64,000 bases of DNA, from positions 62,001-126,000 of the forward strand of contig JADIIX010000017.1 of the NCBI GenBank assembly GCA_027604505.1, written 5' to 3'. The stretch comes from Gonapodya sp. JEL0774 (lineage: Eukaryota > Monoblepharomycota > Monoblepharidomycetes > Monoblepharidales > Gonapodyaceae). Shown here one piece after another: positions 1 through 10,826 of this stretch. The notes under the pieces are model-generated. The model ran no database searches. It was not told the DNA's origin and saw nothing but the letters and a program-made list of their open reading frames with translations. Both the position numbers and the translations under genes were made by a program. The stretch's first letter is position 1, and the number at the start of each line of letters is the position of its first letter.

Positions 1-2
1 AA

Positions 3-1316
3 GACGTTGACATCAATGCAAGGGATGAAGCTGGATGGGATGCCTTGACTTTTGTGAGTGGACGAAAATCTGTGTACTTTTGTCTTTTTTCGAAGGGTGT
101 TCATTACCAGATTTCATAGGCTTGGAAATCAAATCATGCCTCAGTTGTTTCTCTCCTTGTCGGAGCCGGTGCTGATATCATGTCGAGTGACATTCGTGGA
201 CAAACCGTGGGAATGTGGGCAAGCGCCCAAGGACATGTTGAGATTTTAGGCATGATCATTTCCAGCAATCGTGAGTGAATGCGCACGCCACTTCACTTCG
301 TCTGTGCTAACATTGCTTGGCGGGGTGAAGCTACCACGCTCACTCAAATGGACTCAGATCGGTGGACGTGCTTGCACCACGCGGCGTCAAATGATCAACT
401 TGGGGCAGCGACGGAACTTATACGGATCTCTGGACCTTATCTCAGAGAGATGTTCTTGGCAGATAAGAACGGTCGCACACCTGTTGATCTGTCATCAGGT
501 ACCGACATGGTTGATTTGTTGGAAGATGCTCTGGATTCTGCCTCCCAGGGCTTGCAACAGAACTCTGAAGGTAAAGATTGTCCCCTCCATTCTAGGCTTA
601 GAATTCTATCATGCATATCTGCTATCCCATTTTCAGTTGTTTTGTTGGATGTTGCAACGTTCTTGCGAGTTGAGATTGCGCGAATCTCTGATGCTGCCGC
701 GACAAAGCTCAGCTCGTCCGGCAATACTCACGGCGCCTTTCTGATTACAACCAAACTCTGTGCTACAATCGACGACATTCTGGCTTCTCTTGAGTCACCG
801 GGAACTCAGAAGCCGGTGAAAGCAAGAGTCCGGGGAAACGAACCTTGCTTGGTACCCAATCTCAGCAACGAGACTCTTGCGGATATTCCTGGCAGCTTTC
901 CGAGGACTAACGATGAAGTAATGGCAAAATCTGGGAATCAAGAACACCAGGCACACTGTTTGGATGAATCTATGCTTGGATCAGAAGAACTCGGGCTCAA
1001 ATCTATTATACTTCCAACTCTTGTCGTGACCCCTGCCACTCCGATCGTAACTGTTGAAAACGACCAGCTCAATTCAAACGTGGATGATTCCTTTCCGGAA
1101 GATTTTGCCGCTCCGATGGTCCGACTCTTTGAAGGCGCACTGTACAACAAAGTAGGCCCCAGAGATAGCAAGAATCTTTCTCGCGAGGTATGGAGCAGCG
1201 AGTCGGGTGAGGAGGAGTCGCTGTCGGAGCATGACGGAAGCGATGATTTACAGAGCGAGCTTGACGGCGGAATTGAGTCCTCGGAATTAGAAATGGAAGA
1301 CTATGAGCTGATTTGA
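3..1316 (+). CDS. Ankyrin-repeat protein, 5' end missing
   Basis: The gene is cut by the left edge. A consistent model is exons <3-53, 120-270 and 331-1316, with introns 54-119 (GTGAGT..ATAG) and 271-330 (GTGAGT..GAAG, CTAAC branch site at 307). After splicing, three ankyrin-type units line up at 34-residue spacing: WDALTF..VVSLLVGAGAD, GQTVGMWASAQGHVEIL and WTCLHHAASNDQLGAATELI. An additional 66-nt intron at 571-636 (GTAAAG..TTTTCAG) is likely but not forced, because it is in frame and free of stops. The C-terminal 250 residues have no recognisable domain and end in a strongly acidic Ser/Glu/Asp tail. Ankyrin repeats are protein-binding scaffolds; the partner and pathway cannot be inferred. 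It is convergent with the glycosyltransferase-like gene on the other strand. Confidence 0.75.
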
Positions 1317-1626
1317 TGAGTGAGCGGTGGAGGTCGCAAATTCTTGGACGCTGAGCGTAGCACTGATGATGCATACAAAGTTTATACTGAAGAAACTGGA
1401 GCTCATTTCCACGTCACGTACGAAACAATTTCATAGAGAAGCATAGTACAATAATTTGTAACCGAATTGTAGACCAAAGCAATAATTGAAACTTGATGTT
1501 GGATACTTCGAGCCGTGTGCAGTATTAATCCTGAGTCGCAGCCAGCTTTCCTATATCTCCGCGCCTCATCACGTTTATTCTGAGCAACGAGGTCTGAAAC
1601 AGATTACTAGATACCAGCGGTTCACC
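1317..1626. other. Convergent intergenic spacer
   Basis: This is about 310 bp between the stop of the ankyrin gene and the apparent 3' end of the minus-strand glycosyltransferase-like gene. It should hold both 3' UTRs and polyadenylation sites. I see AT-rich runs near 1440-1500 but no further gene. Confidence 0.5.
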
Positions 1627-4589
1627 TCATGTATCCCAATCCCCATCTCCCCCCTTCACCACGACCTTTCCCTCCCCAACCATCTTCCACCATGCAAAAG
1701 TCCTTACCAACCAATTCTCTGTCCTAAGTTGCACCATGTACCACCAGCGTGCACTCTCGCTTTCGCCCCAAGGCCATGCAGTCGTGTCACTCGTGTCCCA
1801 GCACCTCCAAAGGACTCGCACACGACAGGCCGACAAGTAGGCCGGAGTGGGTTCCAGAGAAAGGAGTGGCCAGCGGCCTGAGAAGAGACGGACAATGCGA
1901 GGGAAATAGGGGTATTGATGTACAAAGGTGTAGGGTCTGTTCGCAGCGTTGAGAATCTGATGGTGTGTTTGAAAGGATGGTGAATAGTGAAGATGCCAGC
2001 CTTTCCTCACCCCCACCCCTCCAGGCCCGGAACCCACCTCCCCAAATCTCGAAAACCATACGTGGGGATTGGTTCCTACCGTCGCTCCCGGTCCATCCTC
2101 ATTCCGATACACAATTAATCTTGGTATATCCCTCGAAAGCCTGCACGTGTAATACAGGTAGTTCAGCACACCTTGGTCATTACAGAGGTTGGTGGCAAGC
2201 AAATGTGATGTCCAGTGGCCGAGAAGGACATACATGGGGAAGGAATGGCCCTATAAAGGAGTGGTCGGAATTGGGTTCTGTAGCTGACTCTCTGGCAAAC
2301 TACAAACTCACTACAACCACACCCGCACAAATCCTCGCAAACGGCGCCATATCGTCAAATGTCCCTTCGTCCCAGACTCCACTCCTCTCTCCACACTTTA
2401 TCCACCTCTCATGATGCTCACACTCCCCTAATGTGAAGTTGCCCCACTCCGCGAACAAGGCCACGGCATCGCCATCCCCACTTCCCGCCCTAGAATCACC
2501 GAGCGGAAGATATTGTTCGTCAGAGGGGTTACGTTGCCATACCACGTCGTAATCTGAGAGTATGACTCGGCGATACACGTGCCATGACTTGTCCATGTGC
2601 CGCTTATAGTTAAAAAATCGAGCATACACGAGTCCATAACCATGCGGGTCCACGAACTTGATCACTTGTATATCTGCGCCTCTGTGCCTGAAATGGTCGT
2701 GCACCGACACCAGCGCTGGCCGTGCAGGGTCAGCCGAGAAGATGACGACCCGGCCACGCCAACCTGCCTCCCATAAACTGGCGTGGAACCAATTGATCAC
2801 CTCTGCGCTCTCACCCTTCTCCGCTACAAATATGACATCAACGGTCCCAGCACTCCGGGGATATGCCGAGCGTCTCGCAGCCAGATCAGCCATTAAAGCT
2901 GCAGAGTGGGACGACGGTAAATCAAAGTCGAGCGATGGTGGTGCAAGATTGTTAGGTAAGGTGAGACCAAATGAAACGGGGGGTATGTTGGGATTGGTGG
3001 GGTTGGGGCGGGACACGAGAGTGAGGTTCCACGACAGTTGCTGTTGTGGGGTAGAGGGGTTGTTTGTGTGTGCAGTTGAGGACGGAGATGCTGCAACGCG
3101 GGGTTTGATAGATACGGAGACCGCAGACGGGAAATCGAAACGTGTGGGGTCACAGCTAAATGGGCGCGCGAGGGTTGGGTACTTTGCCACGCCCAAAACT
3201 GGTTGCCCATTCTCATCCTTGGTCACACCGTCCACCTCTTTGTACCAGTAAGTCGTCGGCCATTCCGGTCCCACTTGCACGCTGTGGTGGAGTGGGTCAG
3301 TTGAAATGAGCGACGGGACCGGAGTGAGCGGAGGCCAGTTTATTGTAAGGAGGGCGTAGAGAAAGAATAGCAGGGGAGGAAAAGGTAGGAGTCGTAGATA
3401 GGGAGAACGAGGCTGATGGGTCGGGGGAGAGAAGGTGGGGTGGGCCGGGGGAGTGGGAGGAGGAGGGAATTGACAATAAGCCAAAGATCGGGGGCAGAAT
3501 GTCAATCCAACCAGTACATCTCTGTTGTTGAATTCAGCGACCCTCCCACGACGTGTTTCTAAAACCACTCTCGACAGTTTTGCACTCGTCACTAACACAA
3601 AAGCTCCAAAGCTCCCTAGGAACCACTCCCATACCTGAACTCACCTTCCTCCCCACAGCACTCTTCATCCCACAGGCTCCACATGTACAACACGACCAGC
3701 ATGCGGTAGCAGCCGTGACCATTGCCACCAATAATCGCACTGCGGTGGGACTGGGTGGTGAGGGGGCTTGTGATCGACGGGACTGGCGGTTGCGCCGATC
3801 ACGTGGACTGTAGTCGGTGGAAGAACGGTAGAGTTGGTCTGCTGCGGAGGCAGAGGAAGAGTGCGACGCTTCGGCGTCGAGCGAGAGCGATGATGAATCG
3901 GAGTCCGAGTGGGAGTGAGACGCCATCGTGTGGTCGGGAGGAGTGACGTTGGTGACGGAGCTGGAGGAAGTGGTTGTGGGATGACTATTGAGTGGTATAG
4001 AGAGCTCAACGTAAGCTGAGTTTCCGTCAGAGTCGTTGCGCCGGGGTTTGTGTTTGCGAATCACGTCCGACGGGTGTAGATATGCGGAAGGAACAGGGAG
4101 TCCAGCAGCCGCGGCGGTGCGAGCTAGCCAGGAGAGTGCAGAAGACGGTTTGGACCAGAGGGTTGGAGCTTCGAGGGAAGAGCGTGAAAAGTGAGGCCCT
4201 CCAACACGAGGAGGGGAGCGGGAGCTTTTGCGAGAACGGGAAGAGTGGATGGGAATGCTGTCGAGTTGCGAGGGATGAGAGCGAGAGAGTGAGTGTCTGT
4301 GATTGTTCGAACGGGCTCCGCGGCGTGAGGGAGCGGATTGGAGATGAAGACTAGGAGTGTGGTCCGAGTAATCTGAGTGATGCGAGTAGTAGTACGGGCG
4401 GGGTCCAGCGGCAGCGTCATCAAAAGTAGAAGTTGAGGTACGCAGTCTCGGAGCGGCTGGTGAGAGTGGTGAAAGTGGGGAAACCGGAGAGTGAGGGGGG
4501 TCTCCAGAGTAGCTATGATTCTCTCGAACAGCCGTGTCCACGAGCGATGGAGGAAGAGGAGTCGCCTGCGGATTTTGGAGACGCGGCAT
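1627..4589 (-). CDS. Probable type II membrane glycosyltransferase-like protein
   Basis: The model is exons 4589-3645, 3412-2312 and 2250-1627, with a probable further in-frame intron at 2037-1957. The first intron ends after a long pyrimidine tract at CCCATCAG. The N-terminal ~300 residues are Ser/Pro/Arg-rich and look disordered and cytosolic. One or two hydrophobic segments follow (around AVRLLVAMVTAATACW and PPLLFFLYALL). Then comes a globular domain with DVIFVAEKGE, a DxD-like LSDYDVVWQRNP and NDQGVLNYLYY followed by ILNAANRPYTFVHQY. That order (Rossmann-like strand, DxD, then an N-D-Q segment) resembles nucleotide-sugar transferases of the secretory pathway. I infer a Golgi glycosyltransferase but cannot place it in a named family. 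The Trp-rich final ~90 residues may be out of frame, so the true 3' end is uncertain. Confidence 0.6.
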
Positions 4590-5231
4590 CGAGCTTGGTT
4601 CTCGTAACTGGTCCTCAGAAGCGCCTGCGTCCGGATTTTACCTTCACCACTGTATGTCCCTTCAAGCCCGACTGGCACTCCACTCACCCAATACACGAGT
4701 TTCGCTGTTTTTCCTTCTTCTCTTCTCTTCCTTTCTAAATTGCGGCCCCGTAAGCTCTTGCGTCAGCTTCCTCTAACACACGGCACTATGAGTCTTCACC
4801 TGCTTTCCACACTTCTGCCAGACTTTTAGTCTCCCCGTGTCAGACCTCCCGTTGCTCTCCTCACTGTCTGTCTCTGCAGTCGTATCTTCGTGCCCTCCAA
4901 AACTCTGGTGTATCCAGGTTGCTATTGACGCTCGCGCAGTTCTTGTGGGGTTGTTTGTAAGTGTCATCAGACACAAGATCGCGCCTCCGCACTGTCAGGC
5001 ATCACAAAAATCGCTTTTTCTGTCGAAAACATTATGAAAGCGAACAAAACTTGTGTGATTCTATTGTTCAAGACCAGCATACATAACGATGATACGTCAA
5101 CGGTAATCACTTCGAGTTTCAAACCTGGCAATGATGTGGTATCCTGTGGAATCCTATGTAGATAATGCATGAACTTCCTCTTTTGACTCTTACTCCACCG
5201 ATTCACCTCCTCATCCTCCAACCTCTTTCCT
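4590..5231. other. Intergenic spacer
   Basis: This 640-bp spacer lies between two minus-strand genes: the 5' flank of the glycosyltransferase-like gene and the 3' flank of the gene at 5232-6534. The 4700-4760 stretch is rich in CTTTTC/TTCTTC on the plus strand. No convincing coding frame was found. Confidence 0.45.
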
Positions 5232-6534
5232 TTACCAAACCCTCGTACCCCTCCTTTCCAATTTCCCCAACACAACACCGACCGTCATCGCTCCCACAAA
5301 CACCGCTACACCCTCGATTATCCGTTCTTTCACGGGAGGCTTCGGTGTGCGTGGCCTCATCTTTTCTCTCTCAGTAGGTGCGTCGGTGAGCACGTCCCAG
5401 AGGAATTGACCTGCGAGTACGGTGATGCTGCTCGTGGTTTCGATGATCTTGTCGACCAGACTGGATAAGCGAGGCTGAACTTGGAGTGTAGAGTATTGTT
5501 TGGTAAGGGTGGGCTCGGTGTTAGCAGTGGGGGTGGACTGGAATTCAGTGGCGGTGGGTGTTTCCATTTTCTCCCCGTGCGCGCAAATCGACGGATGTGA
5601 AACTCCGTCGACAAATTCTACAGCGCCAAAGGAATTACGGCTCCCCCTTCTTTTGGGCTCTTTGCCTTCCACATTGACTTGAGTCTTCTCAGGCTCGTCC
5701 AGGTCCCCGACCAGCATCCCCGCACTATCTTGGCCAATTTTCTCAGAACTCTTATTTGCCATGTCCACACCAGAGTCTCGGCGGGGTTGAGGAACGCGAG
5801 GCCGTGAGTTTTCCGGACTTGACGTTGTCTCTTCGCAAATGCTGGCAGGCTGACTTTCCAGGAGGAGTTTTGGGGGCTGGGTTGCGTCCTTCGATTTGCT
5901 CCGAGACAAAAAGAAATCTGAGGTTGAGAGTTCATTTGGTGTGTGTCTAACCATTTGGCCGTGTTTGGAAAATTCTTTGATGAGTCGCTTTGTCTTGTTC
6001 TCGGTTGCCACAGTGGTCTTGAGTTCCAAATTGACTTCTTTCGAGTAGAGATCTTCATATTCCGCTGGTGCGCTGTTCCCGATGTCTTCCTCGACACCCT
6101 CGTAGAGTTCTGGAAAACGTAACTTGTGCGCTGCGTACATTATTTCTCGCCGTTGAGCGGTTTCATTCGCCCGTAGCATGAACTCGGCGAGAAAGTTCTC
6201 GTAATGAGGCTTATCCATTCGCTTCGTCTGAATTTGAGGATGAGCTTGTCTTGAGGGTTTGTACACATTCTCGTTCGAGATCGGCTTGGTTCGTGAGCAA
6301 GTGTGCGGAACGGGGTCCGGGTTGAGAGTGAGAGCCAGGAATGTGGAGGAGGTATGGAGGATCATCAGCAGACCGAGGAACGCAGAGCCGACATATATGT
6401 AGTTGAAGATAGATGAGAGGATTGGTGAGACCGGTGCTATAGCATCCGAAAAGACTCTTCCAGTCCAATCCGAGGTTAAATGGAAGAAGCTCCATGAACT
6501 CACTCATGATGTCTGGCAAGGAAATGATTGACAT
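5232..6534 (-). CDS. Unrecognised protein with N- and C-terminal hydrophobic helices
   Basis: The model is exon 6534-6504 (start MSIISLPDIM), intron 6503-6437 (GTGAGT..TATAG) and exon 6436-5232, giving about 411 residues. The upstream ATG at 6534 was chosen because the long exon has no ATG in its 5' part and the splice phases match. Residues ~14-40 (FNYIYVGSAFLGLLMILH) form one hydrophobic segment. A second lies near the C-terminus (VAVFVGAMTVGVVLG). The middle ~250 residues are polar, with Ser/Pro and charged stretches. The layout would suit a protein anchored at both ends in an organelle membrane, but I do not recognise the family and assign no function. It is transcribed divergently from the acidic orphan gene at 7418. 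Confidence 0.55.
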
Positions 6535-7417
6535 AATTGTTTGAAGCTTGCAAAGAATGAGCTACGTTACCGTAACGATTCCTGCACACGGATGGACCAA
6601 AAGATGGAATCAGCTCTCGTCGACCAGCTGAATGTTCAAACCACTCACAGAATGATCCCTTCAAGGTTGAAGCGATCGCACAGACTATTCAAGTGTCGTC
6701 CGAACTAGTGGATTAGTGGATGAAATAATCAGAAATCAGGATGCCTTGGACCGCCTTGCTGTTGCGAAGACAAGCAGAACGGGCGAGGGCGGAGTTGGAC
6801 TCAGGTCAAGTCGCCCACGGATAATATGTCAAGCGGAGGATTACACTGGAACGTCCGCATCCCAATTTCGGTGTATGATATTGATTGGGCGTGTGATGTT
6901 GATATATGAATAAATTTCTGCCAAATGCCCCCCATTTGTATGTGTTCGAGACAGTAAGGTGACAGGTATCACGTGAGTGAGGCCCGCATCGAATCCCCAA
7001 CAGCAACCTGCCATTCATCGAACTACGCCCGTCAACGCATCCGTCTCCGTTTAACTCCCCGCAGCCCAAAATTTGCCGTCTTGCCATTTCTGCTGTCTCG
7101 ATCTCATACAATCCAGTTTTATCTCTCTACCTCCACCGAATCACATCTGAATCCACGCATCTCTTGAATTCCGATAATCAGAGACACCGCGTTTACCTTC
7201 TGGTGAAAATCGACTTCGCATTGTTCCCACCCATTTGTCTTAACTTCCGGATTCTCCACTGCTCAAGCTTGTGAGTGCCGCGTGTGAAGCGCCGTACCAC
7301 GAATGAAAAGACTGGCATCGAAACGACGCGTTTTTTCTCGCCAGCGAAGCTTACGTGAACTTTTCTAACTCTTTTTTAAAGGAATCGTCTGAACATAACC
7401 TCTCCGCTGGCTCGAAC
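6535..7417. promoter_or_regulatory. Divergent promoter region
   Basis: This ~880-bp spacer separates the start codons of the minus-strand membrane protein (6534) and the plus-strand acidic protein (7418). It should hold both promoters and 5' UTRs. A GTGAGT at 7271 followed by TTTTTTCTCGCCAG could be a 5'-UTR intron of the plus gene. No coding frame was found. Confidence 0.45.
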
Positions 7418-10400
7418 ATGCGTCGCGCATCCACCGCTCCTGCCTCTACCCCATCCACGTACGACCGTCTCTGGCGCCCGCGTTCTTTTGCACTCGATGA
7501 TGCCCTCGAATCAGATGTTCGTGAGATTTTTGAGTCTATGTCGCGTGAAGGAAGCTCGAGGGCATCAACTCCAGCGTTCGGGACGGGAACAAGTACACCA
7601 CCCGTCACCTTCAACGGTAAGACCCTGATGCAAGAGAGCGAGCGAGCTATCGAGATGTCGTGGAAGTTGGGTGGCGAGAGTCCCGTGAACCGGAGGGACG
7701 CCAAGTTCACCGAGGAGTCAGATAATATCATTTCCTACGCTGGAACGTCTCCGTGGGAAAAGAGAGACTCCAAATTTGACGGAAAGGTGAGATTTTGAAT
7801 CTTGGATGAAGTGGCGAGGCGTTCAGCCAGAGAGGCTTGGTGCGAGCGAACCACATGAGCAATCCAATCCCACTCAAAATGTGAAGTGAGCGGCAATTTT
7901 ACTGAGCTGGATAGTGATACCTTTACTTTGGCACCAATTTTCGGATGAAGCTGAGGAACAGGAAGGTCTGGCCCCAAAATCCTGTTAGTAATCTCCACAT
8001 TTTCATCACACGGCGGCAAGGACGACCTCCCCCCTCCTCTCAGTCCCCTTGACCACTTCGTATCTTCGTTCAAATCTCATTTCGCTTCCGCCACGTCGCC
8101 TTCCGCTGATCCCTTCGAACTCGCCACAATCACCAAGTTCGTGGGACCTTGGAGCGACGACCGTCTGGGGTCGTTCTTCATTGCAAAACATGACGTTTAT
8201 GAGAGGAACTTGAGTGACTTGCCACCACTACCGGTACTGCGGGCTACCTACACTGCGCCGGAGATGATACCAGAATACGACGAACACGGTGACACAGACT
8301 ATTCCCGTGTCGATATGTCGATATCTACAATCAAGAACATTACTTTGGAGGATGGTTTTGTGGCAGATGAGGATGACGACACCATGCCTCTTCTCCCACC
8401 GTTCCTCGACGCGCTCATCAGCAATTATACTCCCAAAACAGTTACCCCGCGAAGCCTTCCCATCTCCGCCACTTATGATGTTGAAGAAGAAGCAACCATT
8501 CCTTCATGGCATCTCGGCGCTCCCGGCTGTGACACGCTGCTCGATCCCACGCCACACCATCCCGCACACGCCATGTCAAATGAGTCACCTAATCACATTT
8601 TCGCGTTCACCGTCGCTCTATTTGACGAAGAGTGTGCCCCGCTGTCGCCGCGAGGCGCTGATTATGGCGATCTGTGCTATGTCGGTGGTTTCGGCCCGCC
8701 GTTGTTTGAGCAGAACAATGCGAGATTGAGTCTTGCAGAGGCAATGGGATGTGGAGACAAAGAACGGGTGGTGTGGGATGGTGTTTTTGATGGCATGCGT
8801 GTTGTAGATGGGCACGATGGCATGGATCTTTCCAATGCCGCTGACAATCGGCAAAATGCGGACGAACTGAAGACCAAACCGGTCATGATCAATCCCGTCG
8901 ATGCCAAACACACTACTGGATTGTTCGATGGTGATGGTGATGAAGGCATGTGGTCGGAAGTGGCAGATGGCACATGCGAAACCGCAGTTGTGCCTAGAGA
9001 AGGGGTGGTACCGAAAGTTGGTAAATCCGAGCACTTTTTCGCTTTGTCGAAGCCCTTATGTAGAGCGCACACGGATAATGAGGTTAGAGCTCCGTCATTT
9101 GTCAGGATTGACCGGCGGATGTGGGAAGAAGAGTCCTTTGTGTTGAAAGAAGTGGAAAACGATGGGACATCAGACCTTTGGGACTCAGACGATGAAATAT
9201 CTGCAGTGGATCACGGTGATGATGAAAGGGACGCCAACTATGTTTGTGATGACGTGGAAGGCATCGCCTTGCTCCATGGGGCTTGCTATTCGTCAGACGT
9301 CTGTAGCTCGCCAGACTTCTTCATAGCGAGCTATACTCCATTCGACACTTGTGATGAGGATGAAATGGTTACTCTTGCGTCTAATGGCCTGTTCTGGCCG
9401 GTTACATTCGACACCAAGATGCCGAAGGTGGTGGCGCCAGACGTTCGCTTCGAAGTGGACACATACGAAGCAAGCGAGCTGGATGGTCAAGTTATGTGGC
9501 GGGATTGGGGCAGGACGGGTGAGGATCCGGCTCTGGTGGTCGCTGATGACGTCCACATTGTCGGAACCTTGGCACGCATAGCTCCGCTGGCTGTGGCGAA
9601 AAATTCATATTTGCAGACACGGGAGCTCCTCCGTGCATCAGCTGTTGTCGCTATGGCGTGGGAAGAGATCGGTCCTACTGCGCAGGCTTTGAGTTGGGCA
9701 TCCCACAGACTGAGCGACGTGCTCGAAGACTGGGTCCAAAAGAATGGCCACGCGAACCAAGAGGATCACGTCGTACATCAGATCAGAGACGCAGGAGCTG
9801 GGCTCCGCGTAATTGTGACACTTGCGGACTATTTCGCATCGTTGGATGTACCCCCGGTGTGCGATTGCGCAGTCGAGTTTGAAAACGTGAAAGATTTGGA
9901 AGAAGTTTGGAGTGGAGTTTCTCCGGGGAGCGGCACGGATGTCTGCTGTGAAGAAAATAGGCTCAGTGGTGAGTTTGCGTGAGATGAGCTTCCTGACAGC
10001 ACAAAAATTAACACCACAACGTGTTGCGCCAATGGATTCGGTTACAACACACAGTGCCGTCATTCTCACCGTATGGGGTAATGGTGAGTGGTTTGCCCGT
10101 GGAAACAGAAGGATTCAAGCACCTGTCTCACATTTATGTGTCTGGCATCACCATCAGATGTTTGCTGACTTTGAGGACCGTGACGCGGTTTCAACCCTCC
10201 TCGAAAATCAAGCGGATGATATTGCACATGATGAAAATCCAGCACGTTGGGAAGGATTCCTGGAATGTTCTGAGGACGAAGATGAACTTTGCGTTGAAAG
10301 GTTTGGGGTGGAAGTGGTCAGGGTACTCTCAACTCCAGACATGAACATCGCCGAAACGGGACAAAGTGGGGTACTGGAGCAATCTCAGCTCACGTTGGTC

Positions 10401-10532
10401 GCATCTGCGTCCCACTCCATGTCGGTCCCGCGCAAGTTGGGGCTGGTGTTTCCTGACGATGAAGACGTGGATGAATTTGAAACCGCACCCAGCTCTCCAC
10501 TGACAACGCCGTTTTCGTCACCTTCCCGTTGA
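7418..10532 (+). CDS. Large acidic protein of unknown function
   Basis: A frame-consistent model is exons 7418-7786, 8021-9968, 10055-10083 (29 nt) and 10158-10532, about 906 residues. The last three joins are well supported (donors GTGAGT at 9969 and 10084; acceptors CACACAG and CCATCAG). The first intron (234 nt) is longer than usual here and could hide a small exon. The N-terminus is Ser/Thr/Arg-rich (MRRASTAPASTPSTYD). Most of the rest is dominated by Asp and Glu, with clusters such as DEDDDT and SDDEIS spread through several hundred residues. A segment near 9600-9830 (VVAMAWEEIGPTAQALSWAS) looks helical. No known domain is visible, and I assign no function. Confidence 0.6.
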
Positions 10533-10826
10533 TCCCGTTTGCATACCGTGTCCGAGCGAGATACCCCATCTTCTGGCGAGAGTATGTTTACATAGTGATT
10601 GGAGAACGCGGAGAAGAAGGCGCGCTCGACGAGTAGAAGTGCAATGTAGCCCAAACAGAGACACCTTTGCATAAAAGTACGTAATGGCTCATTCACCATT
10701 TTTGCAGCATCCGCAATGCCAATGCTAATAACCGTTGATGTGAGATCGTCTTAATAGTCTGATCTGTATTAGTCAATTCTCTTTGTACATTTTTCATTGG
10801 AGAGACATGCATGGGTATATTGAAGC

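Noticed and set aside
271-744. Plus-strand open frame overlapping the ankyrin gene
   Set aside because: It is a different frame from the ankyrin repeats, begins inside an intron and has no family-like sequence.
10084-10157. Continuous reading through 10084 in the acidic protein
   Set aside because: A GTGAGT donor and CCATCAG acceptor in matching phase exist, and read-through stays in the wrong frame for the downstream acidic exon.
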